From contig NZ_SSBK01000051.1 in the NCBI RefSeq assembly GCF_004795035.1, positions 1-34,556 of the forward strand: DNA of 34,556 bases, written 5' to 3'. The notes beneath the pieces were generated by a model, which was not told the DNA's origin, made no database searches, and was given only the letters and a program-made list of their open reading frames with translations. The translations under genes were made by a program, and so were the position numbers. This stretch comes from Streptomyces sp. A0958 (GTDB lineage: Bacteria; Actinomycetota; Actinomycetes; Streptomycetales; Streptomycetaceae). Below are positions 7,457 through 14,406 of the stretch, one piece after another. The first letter of the stretch is position 1, and every line of letters begins with the position of its first letter.

Positions 7457-8249
7457 CGGCCGCCCCCTCCTCGTGCGCCGTCTCCACGTGCGTGCTCTCC
7501 TCGGGTTCCGCCGGTTCGGCGGGGTCGGTGGTGCCGGTCGTGGTGTCCGTGCGCGCGGTGCCCGTGCGTACGGCGACGGCGTCCTCGGGGGCCTGGCTGC
7601 AGACGGCCAGCACGGTCGTACCGGCGCCGGCCACGGAACGCAGCAGCTCCCAGGCCTCGGCCCGCTCGGCGTCGGACAGCTTGAGATCGGCGTCGTCCAC
7701 CGCGAGCAGCCGGGGCCGGCCGATCAGGGCGAGGGCGACGGACAGCCGCAGCGCCTCCAGCCGCTCCAGGTCCCGTACGGCGGTCCGCTCGGCCTTCGGC
7801 AACGTGGCCGGGTCGAGCCCGGCGGCGTCCAGGGAGGCATCGATCCGGGCCCGGGCGGCGGCGGCCCGCTCGCCGGGCGACCGCAGCAGGGCGCGCAAGG
7901 AGCCGTCGTAGCGGCGCTGGAGCAGGGCCCGTTCGCGCAGGTGCTCGGCGACCGTGAACGCCGGGTCGAGCTCACTGACCCCGGGCACCGGGCCCAGGGC
8001 CGCGATACGGCGTACGGCGGCGGCCCTGCGCGGCAGCGCGAGGCCCCCGGTCGCGGCCTCGCCCTCGGTGGGGCGCATACGGCCGGTGAGAGCGAGCAGA
8101 AGACAGGTACGGCCGGAGCCGGACGGGCCCTCGACCGCGATCAGGGAGCCGGGCTCGGCACTGAACGTCACATCGCGGAAGGCCCAGCCGCGCGGCCCTT
8201 GGAGCCCGAAGCCCTTGGCGCTGACGGCTGCCCCGTGCGGGCTGTCCAC
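7428..8249 (-). CDS. ABC-type ATP-binding protein with degenerate motifs
   Basis: A 273-residue cytoplasmic protein with the ABC ATPase layout, paired with the YhgE/Pip protein. Each key motif departs from consensus. Walker A is GPSGSGRT (41-48), with Arg47 in place of the invariant Lys. There is no LSGGQ; its place is taken by DLERLEALRLSVALALIG (160-177). Walker B is LLAVDDAD, with Asp186 instead of the catalytic Glu. The H-loop reads LAVCSQ, without His. The last ~50 residues are an acidic, Thr-rich tail. It may bind nucleotide weakly or act as a structural partner; that is inference. The GTG at 8249 follows GGGAGGGG. It is the first gene of the operon, behind a promoter and operator at 8271-8318. 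Confidence 0.88.
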   Translation of the reverse strand: MDSPHGAAVSAKGFGLQGPRGWAFRDVTFSAEPGSLIAVEGPSGSGRTCLLLALTGRMRPTEGEAATGGLALPRRAAAVRRIAALGPVPGVSELDPAFTVAEHLRERALLQRRYDGSLRALLRSPGERAAAARARIDASLDAAGLDPATLPKAERTAVRDLERLEALRLSVALALIGRPRLLAVDDADLKLSDAERAEAWELLRSVAGAGTTVLAVCSQAPEDAVAVRTGTARTDTTTGTTDPAEPAEPEESTHVETAHEEGAADAFAETGRA

Positions 8250-8270
8250 GGCACCCTCCCCTTTTTCTGA

Positions 8271-8284
8271 ACTGACTGGTCAGT
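8271..8284. promoter_or_regulatory. TetR-type operator
   Basis: ACTGAC-TG-GTCAGT is a perfect inverted repeat of 6-bp arms. It sits where transcription from the promoter at 8290-8318 should begin, about 22 bp upstream of the ATPase start codon. Its 9-bp core GACTGGTCA recurs at 8333-8341. The TetR encoded at the end of this operon is the natural candidate to bind. Confidence 0.7.
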
Positions 8285-8289
8285 ACAAA

Positions 8290-8318
8290 AAGGTAGCCCG
8301 AACTCGCGATCGAAGCAA
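8290..8318 (-). promoter_or_regulatory. Probable promoter of the ABC-YhgE-TetR operon
   Basis: Read on the minus strand, TTGCTT (8318-8313) and TACCTT (8295-8290) are separated by 17 bp, fitting a housekeeping sigma promoter loosely. Transcription would begin near 8283, within the operator, leaving a leader of about 33 nt. Confidence 0.5.
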
Positions 8319-8348
8319 AAGCCCAGGTCAGCGACTGGTCAAGGCCGA

Positions 8349-8378
8349 TTGTCAGTGGGGGCCGTCACGATGGATACA
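8349..8378 (+). promoter_or_regulatory. Probable promoter of the HEPN gene
   Basis: TTGTCA (8349-8354) is followed after 18 bp by GATACA (8373-8378), a fair housekeeping promoter pointing to the gene at 8418. It diverges from the TetR-controlled promoter, and the second GACTGGTCA core (8333-8341) lies just upstream of its -35 element. Confidence 0.5.
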
Positions 8379-8417
8379 GACGGCCACGAAGCCGTTACCG
8401 AGACAGGAGGTTCTGTC

Positions 8418-8945
8418 ATGGCCCACTCGTCCGCAGCCGCCGCTCCGCGACGCCGCGCAGACGGCCCTGCTCCCTCACCGACCGGCCCGGCCCAGGATGT
8501 CCACCCCGTCGTCCGGCGCACCACCGCGCCGCCCGCCGCCCTCGATCTCCTCGCCCAGGCCCGTGCCGGCCTGGAGGAGGCAGCTGTTCTCGACGTGCCC
8601 AACGAGCGGTACGCCACCGCACACCTCGCGGCCCTGCGCACCGCCGCGGCCGTGCTCGCCGTCCGCGGGCGCCCCGAGCCCTCGCGGCGGCGCCGGGAGA
8701 GAATCCGCAGCGCCTGGGAGATCCTGCCGGAGCTGGCCCCCGAGCTCGCCGAGTGGAGCGCCCTGTTCGCCGCCGGCGCCACCCGGCGGGCCCGCGCGGA
8801 AGCGGGGATACCCGGCGCGGCCGGCCGGCGCGACGCGGACGACCTGCTGCGGGACGTGGCGATGTTCCTGCGCCTGGTCGAGCGGCTGCTCGTGCTCCAG
8901 CCGGTGCTGCCGCAGCCCCGCGGGGAGCGGCCCGACGCGGGATGA
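8418..8945 (+). CDS. SAV_6107 family HEPN domain protein
   Basis: A 175-residue, all-helical protein that I recognise as the SAV_6107-type HEPN family of Streptomyces. The core runs from about residue 46 (LLAQARAGLEEAAVLDVPNE, then RYATAHLAALRTAAAVLAVR) to about 160 (LLRDVAMFLRLVERLLVLQP). The first ~45 residues are Ala/Pro-rich and probably disordered. The Arg-x4-6-His motif of HEPN ribonucleases is not visible, so RNase activity is not supported. The ATG at 8418 is chosen because AGGAGG lies 8 nt upstream; the open frame begins earlier, but there it overlaps the likely promoter. It has no toxin or antitoxin partner next to it. The next gene, a methyltransferase, begins 116 bp later. Confidence 0.85.
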   Translation: MAHSSAAAAPRRRADGPAPSPTGPAQDVHPVVRRTTAPPAALDLLAQARAGLEEAAVLDVPNERYATAHLAALRTAAAVLAVRGRPEPSRRRRERIRSAWEILPELAPELAEWSALFAAGATRRARAEAGIPGAAGRRDADDLLRDVAMFLRLVERLLVLQPVLPQPRGERPDAG

Positions 8946-9061
8946 CGGCGGGGACGGCAGGGACGGTGGGGACGGCGCCAGGCAATAGGGTGGACAGGAC
9001 CTATCACCTGCGCTGTTCACGCTCCGCCCCCGCGGCGGCCCGTGCCGAGGAGTCAACTGCC

Positions 9062-9820
9062 GTGTCGGACCAGCTGCGCCCCCGCGCCTCCCTCCGTACC
9101 GCTGTGGTCTGGGAGGTCCTCAAGGACGCCCTCGACCGCCGGGTCAAGGCGACCGGCAGCAACGTCCTGGACGTGCTGGACACCGGCGGCGGCACGGGCA
9201 ATTTCGCCGTGCCCGTCGCCCGTCTGGGCCACCGGGTCACCGTCGTCGACCCCAGCCCCAACGCGCTGTTCGCGCTGGAGCGCCGGGCCGCCGAGGCCGG
9301 GGTCGCCGACCGGGTCCACGGGGTGCAGGGCGACATCCTCGGCCTGTTCGACGTGGTGGAGCGCGGTGGCTACGACGCGGTGCTCTGCCACGGCGTCCTG
9401 GAGTACGTGGACGATCCCGCCGAGGGCGTACGGCACGCGGTCGAGGCCCTGCGCCCGGCCGGCGCGCTGAGCCTGCTCGCCGCCGGGCTGGGCGGCGCGG
9501 TCCTGGCCCGCGCGCTCGCCGGCCACTTCACCGAGGCCAGGCACGCGCTCGGCGACCCGGAGGGCCGGTGGGGCGAGGGCGACCCGATGCCCCGGCGGTA
9601 CACGGCCGAGCAGCTCACCGAGCTGGTCACCGGCGCCGATGTGGAGGTCGGCGCGATCCACGGCGTACGCGTCTTCGCCGACCTCGTCCCCGGCGTCCTG
9701 GTGGACACCGAACCAGGTGCGGCCGAAGCCCTGCTCAAGCTGGAGGCCGCGGCCGCCGAACTGCCCGCGTTCCACTCGGTGGCGACCCAGCTGCACGTCC
9801 TGGGCACCAAGGGCGGCTGA
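9062..9820 (+). CDS. SAM-dependent class I methyltransferase
   Basis: A 252-residue cytoplasmic methyltransferase. Motif I is LDVLDTGGGTGNFAVPVARL (about 36-56). It is followed by the acidic end of beta-2 (VTVVDPSPNAL), a GDI segment for motif II, and YDAVLCHGVLEYVDDP for motif IV. The arrangement resembles CmoM/SmtA-like enzymes, where related members modify tRNA wobble uridines, but the substrate cannot be read from the sequence. The GTG at 9062 is preceded by GAGGAG at a good distance, and the protein starts with SDQLRPRASLRTAVVWEVL. It may be co-transcribed with the HEPN gene 116 bp upstream, or have its own promoter near CAATAGGGT at about 8984; neither is certain. Confidence 0.92.
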   Translation: MSDQLRPRASLRTAVVWEVLKDALDRRVKATGSNVLDVLDTGGGTGNFAVPVARLGHRVTVVDPSPNALFALERRAAEAGVADRVHGVQGDILGLFDVVERGGYDAVLCHGVLEYVDDPAEGVRHAVEALRPAGALSLLAAGLGGAVLARALAGHFTEARHALGDPEGRWGEGDPMPRRYTAEQLTELVTGADVEVGAIHGVRVFADLVPGVLVDTEPGAAEALLKLEAAAAELPAFHSVATQLHVLGTKGG

Positions 9821-10024
9821 GACACCGGCCGGTCACCGGCGGCAGCGTGGCTGATCAGCGACGCAGCCGCAGACGGAGTACGCACCGGCAGCCCCGTTCG
9901 GGCGTCCGGCCCCGTATGATCGGTGGACACCATCCGGCATGACGGATCGGAGGTTGGGGAATCAACGCCTCAGCAGCTGAGCCGCCGTGGCGGCCCGGAC
10001 TGGCTGATTGGCAATGAGGGCGGG

Positions 10025-10053
10025 TTTCACGGGGACGATTCCCTGCCTATCCT
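10025..10053 (+). promoter_or_regulatory. Possible promoter of the DUF3040 gene
   Basis: TTTCAC (10025-10030) and TATCCT (10048-10053) are 17 bp apart, about 50 bp upstream of the DUF3040 start codon. The match is moderate. A TATGAT at 9915-9920 without a good -35 element is an alternative. The rest of the 284-bp gap from 9821 shows no gene. Confidence 0.35.
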
Positions 10054-10104
10054 GGAAGGGCCGCATACCGGCCGCCCCCCGCGGCCGACGACGAGGAGGA
10101 CTCC

Positions 10105-10503
10105 GTGCCGCTCTCGGAGCACGAGCAGCGAATGCTCGAGCAAATGGAGCGAGCGCTGTACGCCGAAGATCCCAAGTTCGCGACAGCGCTCGAGGGAAGT
10201 GGGCTGCGTACGTACACCCGGCGACGGGTCTACCAGGCAGTCGCTGGCTTTCTGGTGGGTATCGCGCTCCTCATGGCCGGAATGGTCGCTCAGCAGATCT
10301 GGATCAGCGTGGTGGGCTTCCTCGTCATGCTGGGCTGCGCGGTGCTCGCGGTCACGGGTTGGCGCAAGGCACCCAAGCCGGGTGAGCAACAGGCGGTGCC
10401 CACCGGTGGTGCGGGTGAGCGCCGGCAGTCCCGGCAGCGCCGGTCCGTGATGAACCGGATCGAACAGCGGTGGCAGCGCCGCCGCGACGAGCAGGGACAG
10501 TAG
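10105..10503 (+). CDS. DUF3040 domain small membrane protein
   Basis: A 132-residue protein of the DUF3040 family, widespread in actinobacteria and without a known function. The conserved N-terminus MPLSEHEQRMLEQMERALYA and EDPKFA (1-25) precedes two hydrophobic helices (about 43-61 and 66-84). A highly basic, Gln/Arg-rich tail (RRQSRQRRSVMNRIEQRWQR) follows and should stay in the cytoplasm. The GTG at 10105 follows AGGAGGA at good spacing. It is monocistronic: a strong stem-loop begins 20 nt after its stop, and the next gene converges. The full-length family pattern makes the call firm; the role is open. Confidence 0.93.
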   Translation: MPLSEHEQRMLEQMERALYAEDPKFATALEGSGLRTYTRRRVYQAVAGFLVGIALLMAGMVAQQIWISVVGFLVMLGCAVLAVTGWRKAPKPGEQQAVPTGGAGERRQSRQRRSVMNRIEQRWQRRRDEQGQ

Positions 10504-10522
10504 ACGTACAGAGCGTTTTCGG

Positions 10523-10559
10523 GTGAGGGGCGTTCGCGGACATCGCGACCGCCCCTCAC
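10523..10559 (+). terminator. Terminator of the DUF3040 gene
   Basis: GTGAGGGGCG (10523-10532) and CGCCCCTCAC (10550-10559) form a perfect 10-bp stem. The 17-nt loop contains an inner CGCG/CGCG stem. It lies 20 nt past the stop codon and has no U-tract. Confidence 0.75.
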
Positions 10560-10574
10560 GCGTGCGGTGAAGCG

Positions 10575-10612
10575 GCGGGCGGGGGGCGGGGGACGACCCG
10601 CCCCCCGCCCGC
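10575..10612 (-). terminator. Terminator of the moxR-DUF58-TgpA operon
   Basis: A perfect 16-bp G/C stem, left arm 10575-10590 and right arm 10597-10612, with the 6-nt loop GGACGA. The right arm ends one base from the stop of the TgpA gene. It faces the DUF3040 terminator, so the two genes are insulated back to back. Confidence 0.8.
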
Positions 10613-10613
10613 G

Positions 10614-13025
10614 TCAGCTCTCCTGGCGGGACGTGCGGCGGGTCCAGGCCGGGCGGGCCGGCCGGAACCGTCGCCCTGCCAGAGCTGCCCGGCGCTCCGC
10701 GACCGCCCACACCACCCGTACGGCCGAGCGCGGCGCCACCAGCGCCCGGAGCCGGCCGGCCCGCCCGGCCGAGACGCCCAGCCCGGCCCGTACCGTCCGC
10801 GCGTCCTCGGCGAGCCCCGCCACCGGGCGCGGCTGCGGCGCGTACAGCACCTGCTCCACCGCCCCCGCGACCCGGTGCACCGCGTCCGCCGCCTCCGTGT
10901 CGAGCCGGCCCAGGCGCACCAGCCGCTCGGCGGCCCCACGCGGGGTCTGCGCGTCGTCCGGGGGGATGCCGTGGTCCCACGCCGTATCGGTGATCTCCCG
11001 CCACACCGCCAGCGTTCTCGCGGTCGTGTCGGCGGGGGCGCGTCCGGCCGAGGAGCCCAGCCTGCGGGCCCGCGCCCGCAGGCGCCAGCACATCGGCAGC
11101 AGGGGCAGCAGGAGGACGAGCACGACGGCCAGGGCGATGCCGAGCACGGTGCCCGCCGGTGTCCCCGTGTCCGTCGGCCCCGCGGCCCCCGGCAGCGCGG
11201 TCTGACCGCACTCCCCCTGCTTGCGCAGCTGCGCCGGGCAGCTGTCCGACGCGGACGGGGTGGCCGCCGCCGGCGCCGAGGCGTCCGCCTCCGGCCGGGC
11301 CGGGTCCGCCGTGTCACCGGTCGGGGCGTCGGGCAGGGTGTACGACGGGACGGAGCCACGCGTCGGGGTCGGCTCGAAGCGGGTCCAGCCGATGCCCTCG
11401 AAGTACAGCTCGGGCCACGCGTGCGCGTCCCGCAGCCCGACCGAGTAGGAACCGTCGGACTGCGCGGTGCCCGGTGTGAAGCCCACCGCGACCCGGGCCG
11501 GAATCCCCAGCGTCCGGGCCATCGCGGCCATCGTGAACGAGAAGTGGACGCAGAAGCCCTGCTTGTCCTTGAGGAAGCGGGCTATCGCGGCGGTGCCCGT
11601 ACCCGAACTGACCGAGGTGTCGTACGTGAACCCGCCGTCGGCGGAGAAGTAGTCCTGGAGCTTCACCGCCCGCTCGTAGGCGTTGCCCGCGCCCCTCGTG
11701 ACCAGGTCGGCGGTCTCCGCGACCACCTTCGGCAGCGAAGCCGGCACCTGGGTGTACTCGCGCAGCAGCGCCGCCGGGACCACGCCCGCACGGGCGAGCT
11801 GGTCGGACGTCGGCCGCACGTCGAGGCTGGTCACCGTGTACTGCGCGCCACGGGTGGTCTCGCCGTCGTCCCCGACGAGCGTGCGGCCCTCCGGCTCGAA
11901 GCGCCACCGCCCGCCGACCCGCACCTCGGCCGCCGGATAGGGCAGCGGCAGATAGGTCTGCCGGTACGAGTCGGACGCCGACACGGTCGACCTGATCTCC
12001 GAGACGGCGACTGCGGGGGAGAGGCCGGCCGGCGTCGGGAACCGCTTCGGCACGTCCTGCAGCCGGCGCGTCGAGGCCCGCCACTCGTTCCCGTTGAACT
12101 GGTCCAGGGCCAGGATGCGCAGGTAGAAGTCGCCCGCGCTGTCCGAGTCGGTGCGGTACGACATCACCTGCCGGTTCTCCGGCTGGTTGAGGTTGTCCTG
12201 CAAGGAGACCAGCGGGTTCACCGCGGAGATGGTGCCGCCCCCGCTCCCCTTGCCGCCCCCGCTGCCCGTGCCCGTCAGCAGCCCGCTGTCGAGCGCGGGC
12301 AGCGCCGCCGGCACGACCAGCGCGATCCCCAGTGCCAGGGCGCCGATCCGCCGCCCGGTGCGCACCGGGGCGTGCGCCCTGCCGCCCGAGGCTTCGAGCC
12401 CGCCGGACGAGCCGCCCCGGGGCCGCGCCGCCCCGGCGAAGACCCGGCCCCACTGGGAGAGCCGGTCGCGCCCCTCGGCCAGCAGGAGCAGCAGATAGCC
12501 GCAGGCGGCCAGCAGGAACCACAGCCAGTCCGCGCCGCCGTCCGAGAGCCCGGCGGCGACCGAGTAGAGCGCCAGCAGGGGCAGCCCCGCGGGCGCGGCG
12601 CTGCGGAACGTCACCGCCAGCATGTCCACCGCGAGCCCGACCAGCAGCACACCGCCCACCAGCATCAGCCGGATGCCCGGGGTGGCCGGCGCCGGAATCG
12701 CATACCGGCCGACGTCGTCCGCACCGGCCGTCAGCAGGTCCGCGAGCTGTCGCACCGCCTGCGGCCCGGGCAGCACGCCCGCCACCGCCTGCTCCCTGGC
12801 GAACGCCACCGTCAGCAGCACCAGCATGACCAGCACCTGGGCGGCGACCGTCAGCAGCCGGGGCAGCGGCACCCGCCGGCCCAGCGCGCCCACCCCGTAC
12901 TGCACGGCCAGCAGGAACGCGGCCTGCACGAGCCAGTTGACCGGGTCCACCAGTGGCAGCATCGAGCAGGCCGCCATCAGCGTCGCCGCGAAGGCGCACA
13001 GCGCCAGCCGACCACGACCGCTCAT
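10614..13025 (-). CDS. TgpA family membrane transglutaminase-like protein
   Basis: An 803-residue protein with the TgpA layout: DUF3488-type N-terminal helices (about six between 5 and 200), an outside Transglut_core domain, a further helix (about 617-640) and a cytoplasmic DUF4129-like tail. The transglutaminase site shows Cys492 (KQGFCVHFS), His535 (LRDAHAWPEL) and an acidic third residue, Glu551 (GWTRFEPTP), where many papain-like enzymes have Asp. These proteins are thought to cross-link or process extracytoplasmic proteins; the substrate is unknown. The ATG at 13025 follows GAGGGGG, 10 bp after the DUF58 stop, so translation is likely coupled. The trio with moxR and DUF58 is a standard actinobacterial set. 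A Gly/Ser-rich stretch (about 268-279) links the helices to the outer domain. Confidence 0.93.
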   Translation of the reverse strand: MSGRGRLALCAFAATLMAACSMLPLVDPVNWLVQAAFLLAVQYGVGALGRRVPLPRLLTVAAQVLVMLVLLTVAFAREQAVAGVLPGPQAVRQLADLLTAGADDVGRYAIPAPATPGIRLMLVGGVLLVGLAVDMLAVTFRSAAPAGLPLLALYSVAAGLSDGGADWLWFLLAACGYLLLLLAEGRDRLSQWGRVFAGAARPRGGSSGGLEASGGRAHAPVRTGRRIGALALGIALVVPAALPALDSGLLTGTGSGGGKGSGGGTISAVNPLVSLQDNLNQPENRQVMSYRTDSDSAGDFYLRILALDQFNGNEWRASTRRLQDVPKRFPTPAGLSPAVAVSEIRSTVSASDSYRQTYLPLPYPAAEVRVGGRWRFEPEGRTLVGDDGETTRGAQYTVTSLDVRPTSDQLARAGVVPAALLREYTQVPASLPKVVAETADLVTRGAGNAYERAVKLQDYFSADGGFTYDTSVSSGTGTAAIARFLKDKQGFCVHFSFTMAAMARTLGIPARVAVGFTPGTAQSDGSYSVGLRDAHAWPELYFEGIGWTRFEPTPTRGSVPSYTLPDAPTGDTADPARPEADASAPAAATPSASDSCPAQLRKQGECGQTALPGAAGPTDTGTPAGTVLGIALAVVLVLLLPLLPMCWRLRARARRLGSSAGRAPADTTARTLAVWREITDTAWDHGIPPDDAQTPRGAAERLVRLGRLDTEAADAVHRVAGAVEQVLYAPQPRPVAGLAEDARTVRAGLGVSAGRAGRLRALVAPRSAVRVVWAVAERRAALAGRRFRPARPAWTRRTSRQES

Positions 13026-13035
13026 GACCGCCCCC

Positions 13036-14406
13036 TCATGACCAACCCCCGGAGAATCCCGCCGTGCCGCCCGCCGCGCCGGAACCGGCGGCCGCACCGT
13101 GGCGGCCCGCCTGCTGCCACAGCGCGGTCAGCTCGGCGCCGGGCTCCACCGGCACCACCGTCCACCCCGACTCGCGCAGCGGCCGCAGCCGCTGCTCGGA
13201 CGCCGCACGGGTGGCGGGCGACGCGCCGTTCACCCAGGCGCCGCCGTCCAGGACGAAGGCCACGGCCCCGCCGCTGCGCTGCCGCATCCGGGCCGCCACG
13301 GCGGCCTGCTCCTCGTCCAGATCGCCGAGGAAGGCGATCAGCAGCCCCTCGTCGCCCCCGCGCAGCACGTCGTAGGCGCGGGAGAGGCCCCCGCCGTCGG
13401 AGTGCTCGACGACCGCGAGGGCGTCCATCATCAGCCCGGCGGAGTCGGCCGTGTCCTGGGTGGCGCCGGCGAAGCCGCCCCCGTCCTCGCCCGGCACCGC
13501 GTTCCCCACGTCGGTGAGCAGCCGGGCCGCGAAGCCGCGCTCCAGCATGTGCACCAGCGCCGAGGCCGCCCCGGAGACGGCCCACTCGAACGCGGAGTCC
13601 GGCCCCGCCCCCCGGTAGGCGGTCCGCCGGGTGTCGAGCAGGACCGTGCACCTGGCGCGCTGCGGCTGCTCCTCGCGGCGCACCATCAGCTCGCCGTAAC
13701 GCGCGGTGGAGCGCCAGTGGACGCGGCGCAGATCGTCCCCGTAGCGGTAGCCGCGCGGGATCACGTCGTCCTCACCTGCCAGCGCGAGCGACCGCTGACG
13801 CCCCTCGCCGTACCCCGAGGCCTCGCCCGCCAGCCGTACCGGCGGCAGCGGCTCGGTCCGCGGGACCACGACCAGGGTGTCGTAGGCGCTGAACGAGCGC
13901 GTCAGCTCGCACATGCCGAACGGATCGCTCAGCCGCAGTTGCAGCGGGCCGAGCGGGTAGCGCCCGCGCAGGTCGGAGCGCACCCGGTAGGACACCTCGC
14001 GCCGCCCGCCCGCCTCCACCCGGTCCAGCACGAACCGGGGGCGCGGCCCGAGCACGTACGGCACCCGGTCCTGGAGCATCAGCAGGCCCGTGGGCAGGCG
14101 CGAGACGTTGTCCATGCGCAGATGGACACGGGCCTCGGAACCGGCCGGTACGCGCGACGGGGAGAGCCGGCGGGTGCCCGCGACCCGGTAGCGGGTCCGG
14201 TGGAGCACGGTCACGCACACCAGCGGCAGCACGGCGAGCAGCAGACCGACCCGCAGCAGGTCGCCCTGGCCCAGTGCGTAGGCGCAGACCGCCGCGGCGA
14301 TCCCGGCCGCGAGGAAGGAACGCCCCCGGGTGGTCAGGCCGCCGAGCGCGGCCCGTACACCGCCCTTGTCGTCGCCGTCCATCGCGACGGGCCCCGCCGC
14401 GGCCAT
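13036..14406 (-). CDS. DUF58 domain protein
   Basis: A 456-residue protein. Two hydrophobic helices near the N-terminus (about 29-70) are followed by a beta-rich region. The DUF58 core then reads IPRGYRYGDDLRRVHWRSTA and RYGELMVRREEQ, ahead of a von Willebrand-A-like domain (TVLLDTRRTAY). DUF58 proteins accompany MoxR ATPases and are proposed to be their partners or substrates in assembling or maturing other proteins. The ATG at 14406 shares one base with the moxR stop (TGATG). A GTG at 14409 would give a 4-nt overlap and one extra residue. No ribosome site is needed if translation is coupled. Middle gene of moxR-DUF58-TgpA. Confidence 0.93.
   Translation of the reverse strand: MAAAGPVAMDGDDKGGVRAALGGLTTRGRSFLAAGIAAAVCAYALGQGDLLRVGLLLAVLPLVCVTVLHRTRYRVAGTRRLSPSRVPAGSEARVHLRMDNVSRLPTGLLMLQDRVPYVLGPRPRFVLDRVEAGGRREVSYRVRSDLRGRYPLGPLQLRLSDPFGMCELTRSFSAYDTLVVVPRTEPLPPVRLAGEASGYGEGRQRSLALAGEDDVIPRGYRYGDDLRRVHWRSTARYGELMVRREEQPQRARCTVLLDTRRTAYRGAGPDSAFEWAVSGAASALVHMLERGFAARLLTDVGNAVPGEDGGGFAGATQDTADSAGLMMDALAVVEHSDGGGLSRAYDVLRGGDEGLLIAFLGDLDEEQAAVAARMRQRSGGAVAFVLDGGAWVNGASPATRAASEQRLRPLRESGWTVVPVEPGAELTALWQQAGRHGAAAGSGAAGGTAGFSGGWS

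Noticed and set aside
10875..13517. An 880-codon plus-strand frame opposite TgpA and DUF58
   Set aside because: Composition is typical of an antisense shadow (Arg/Gly/His/Gln-rich), with no ribosome site and no motif.
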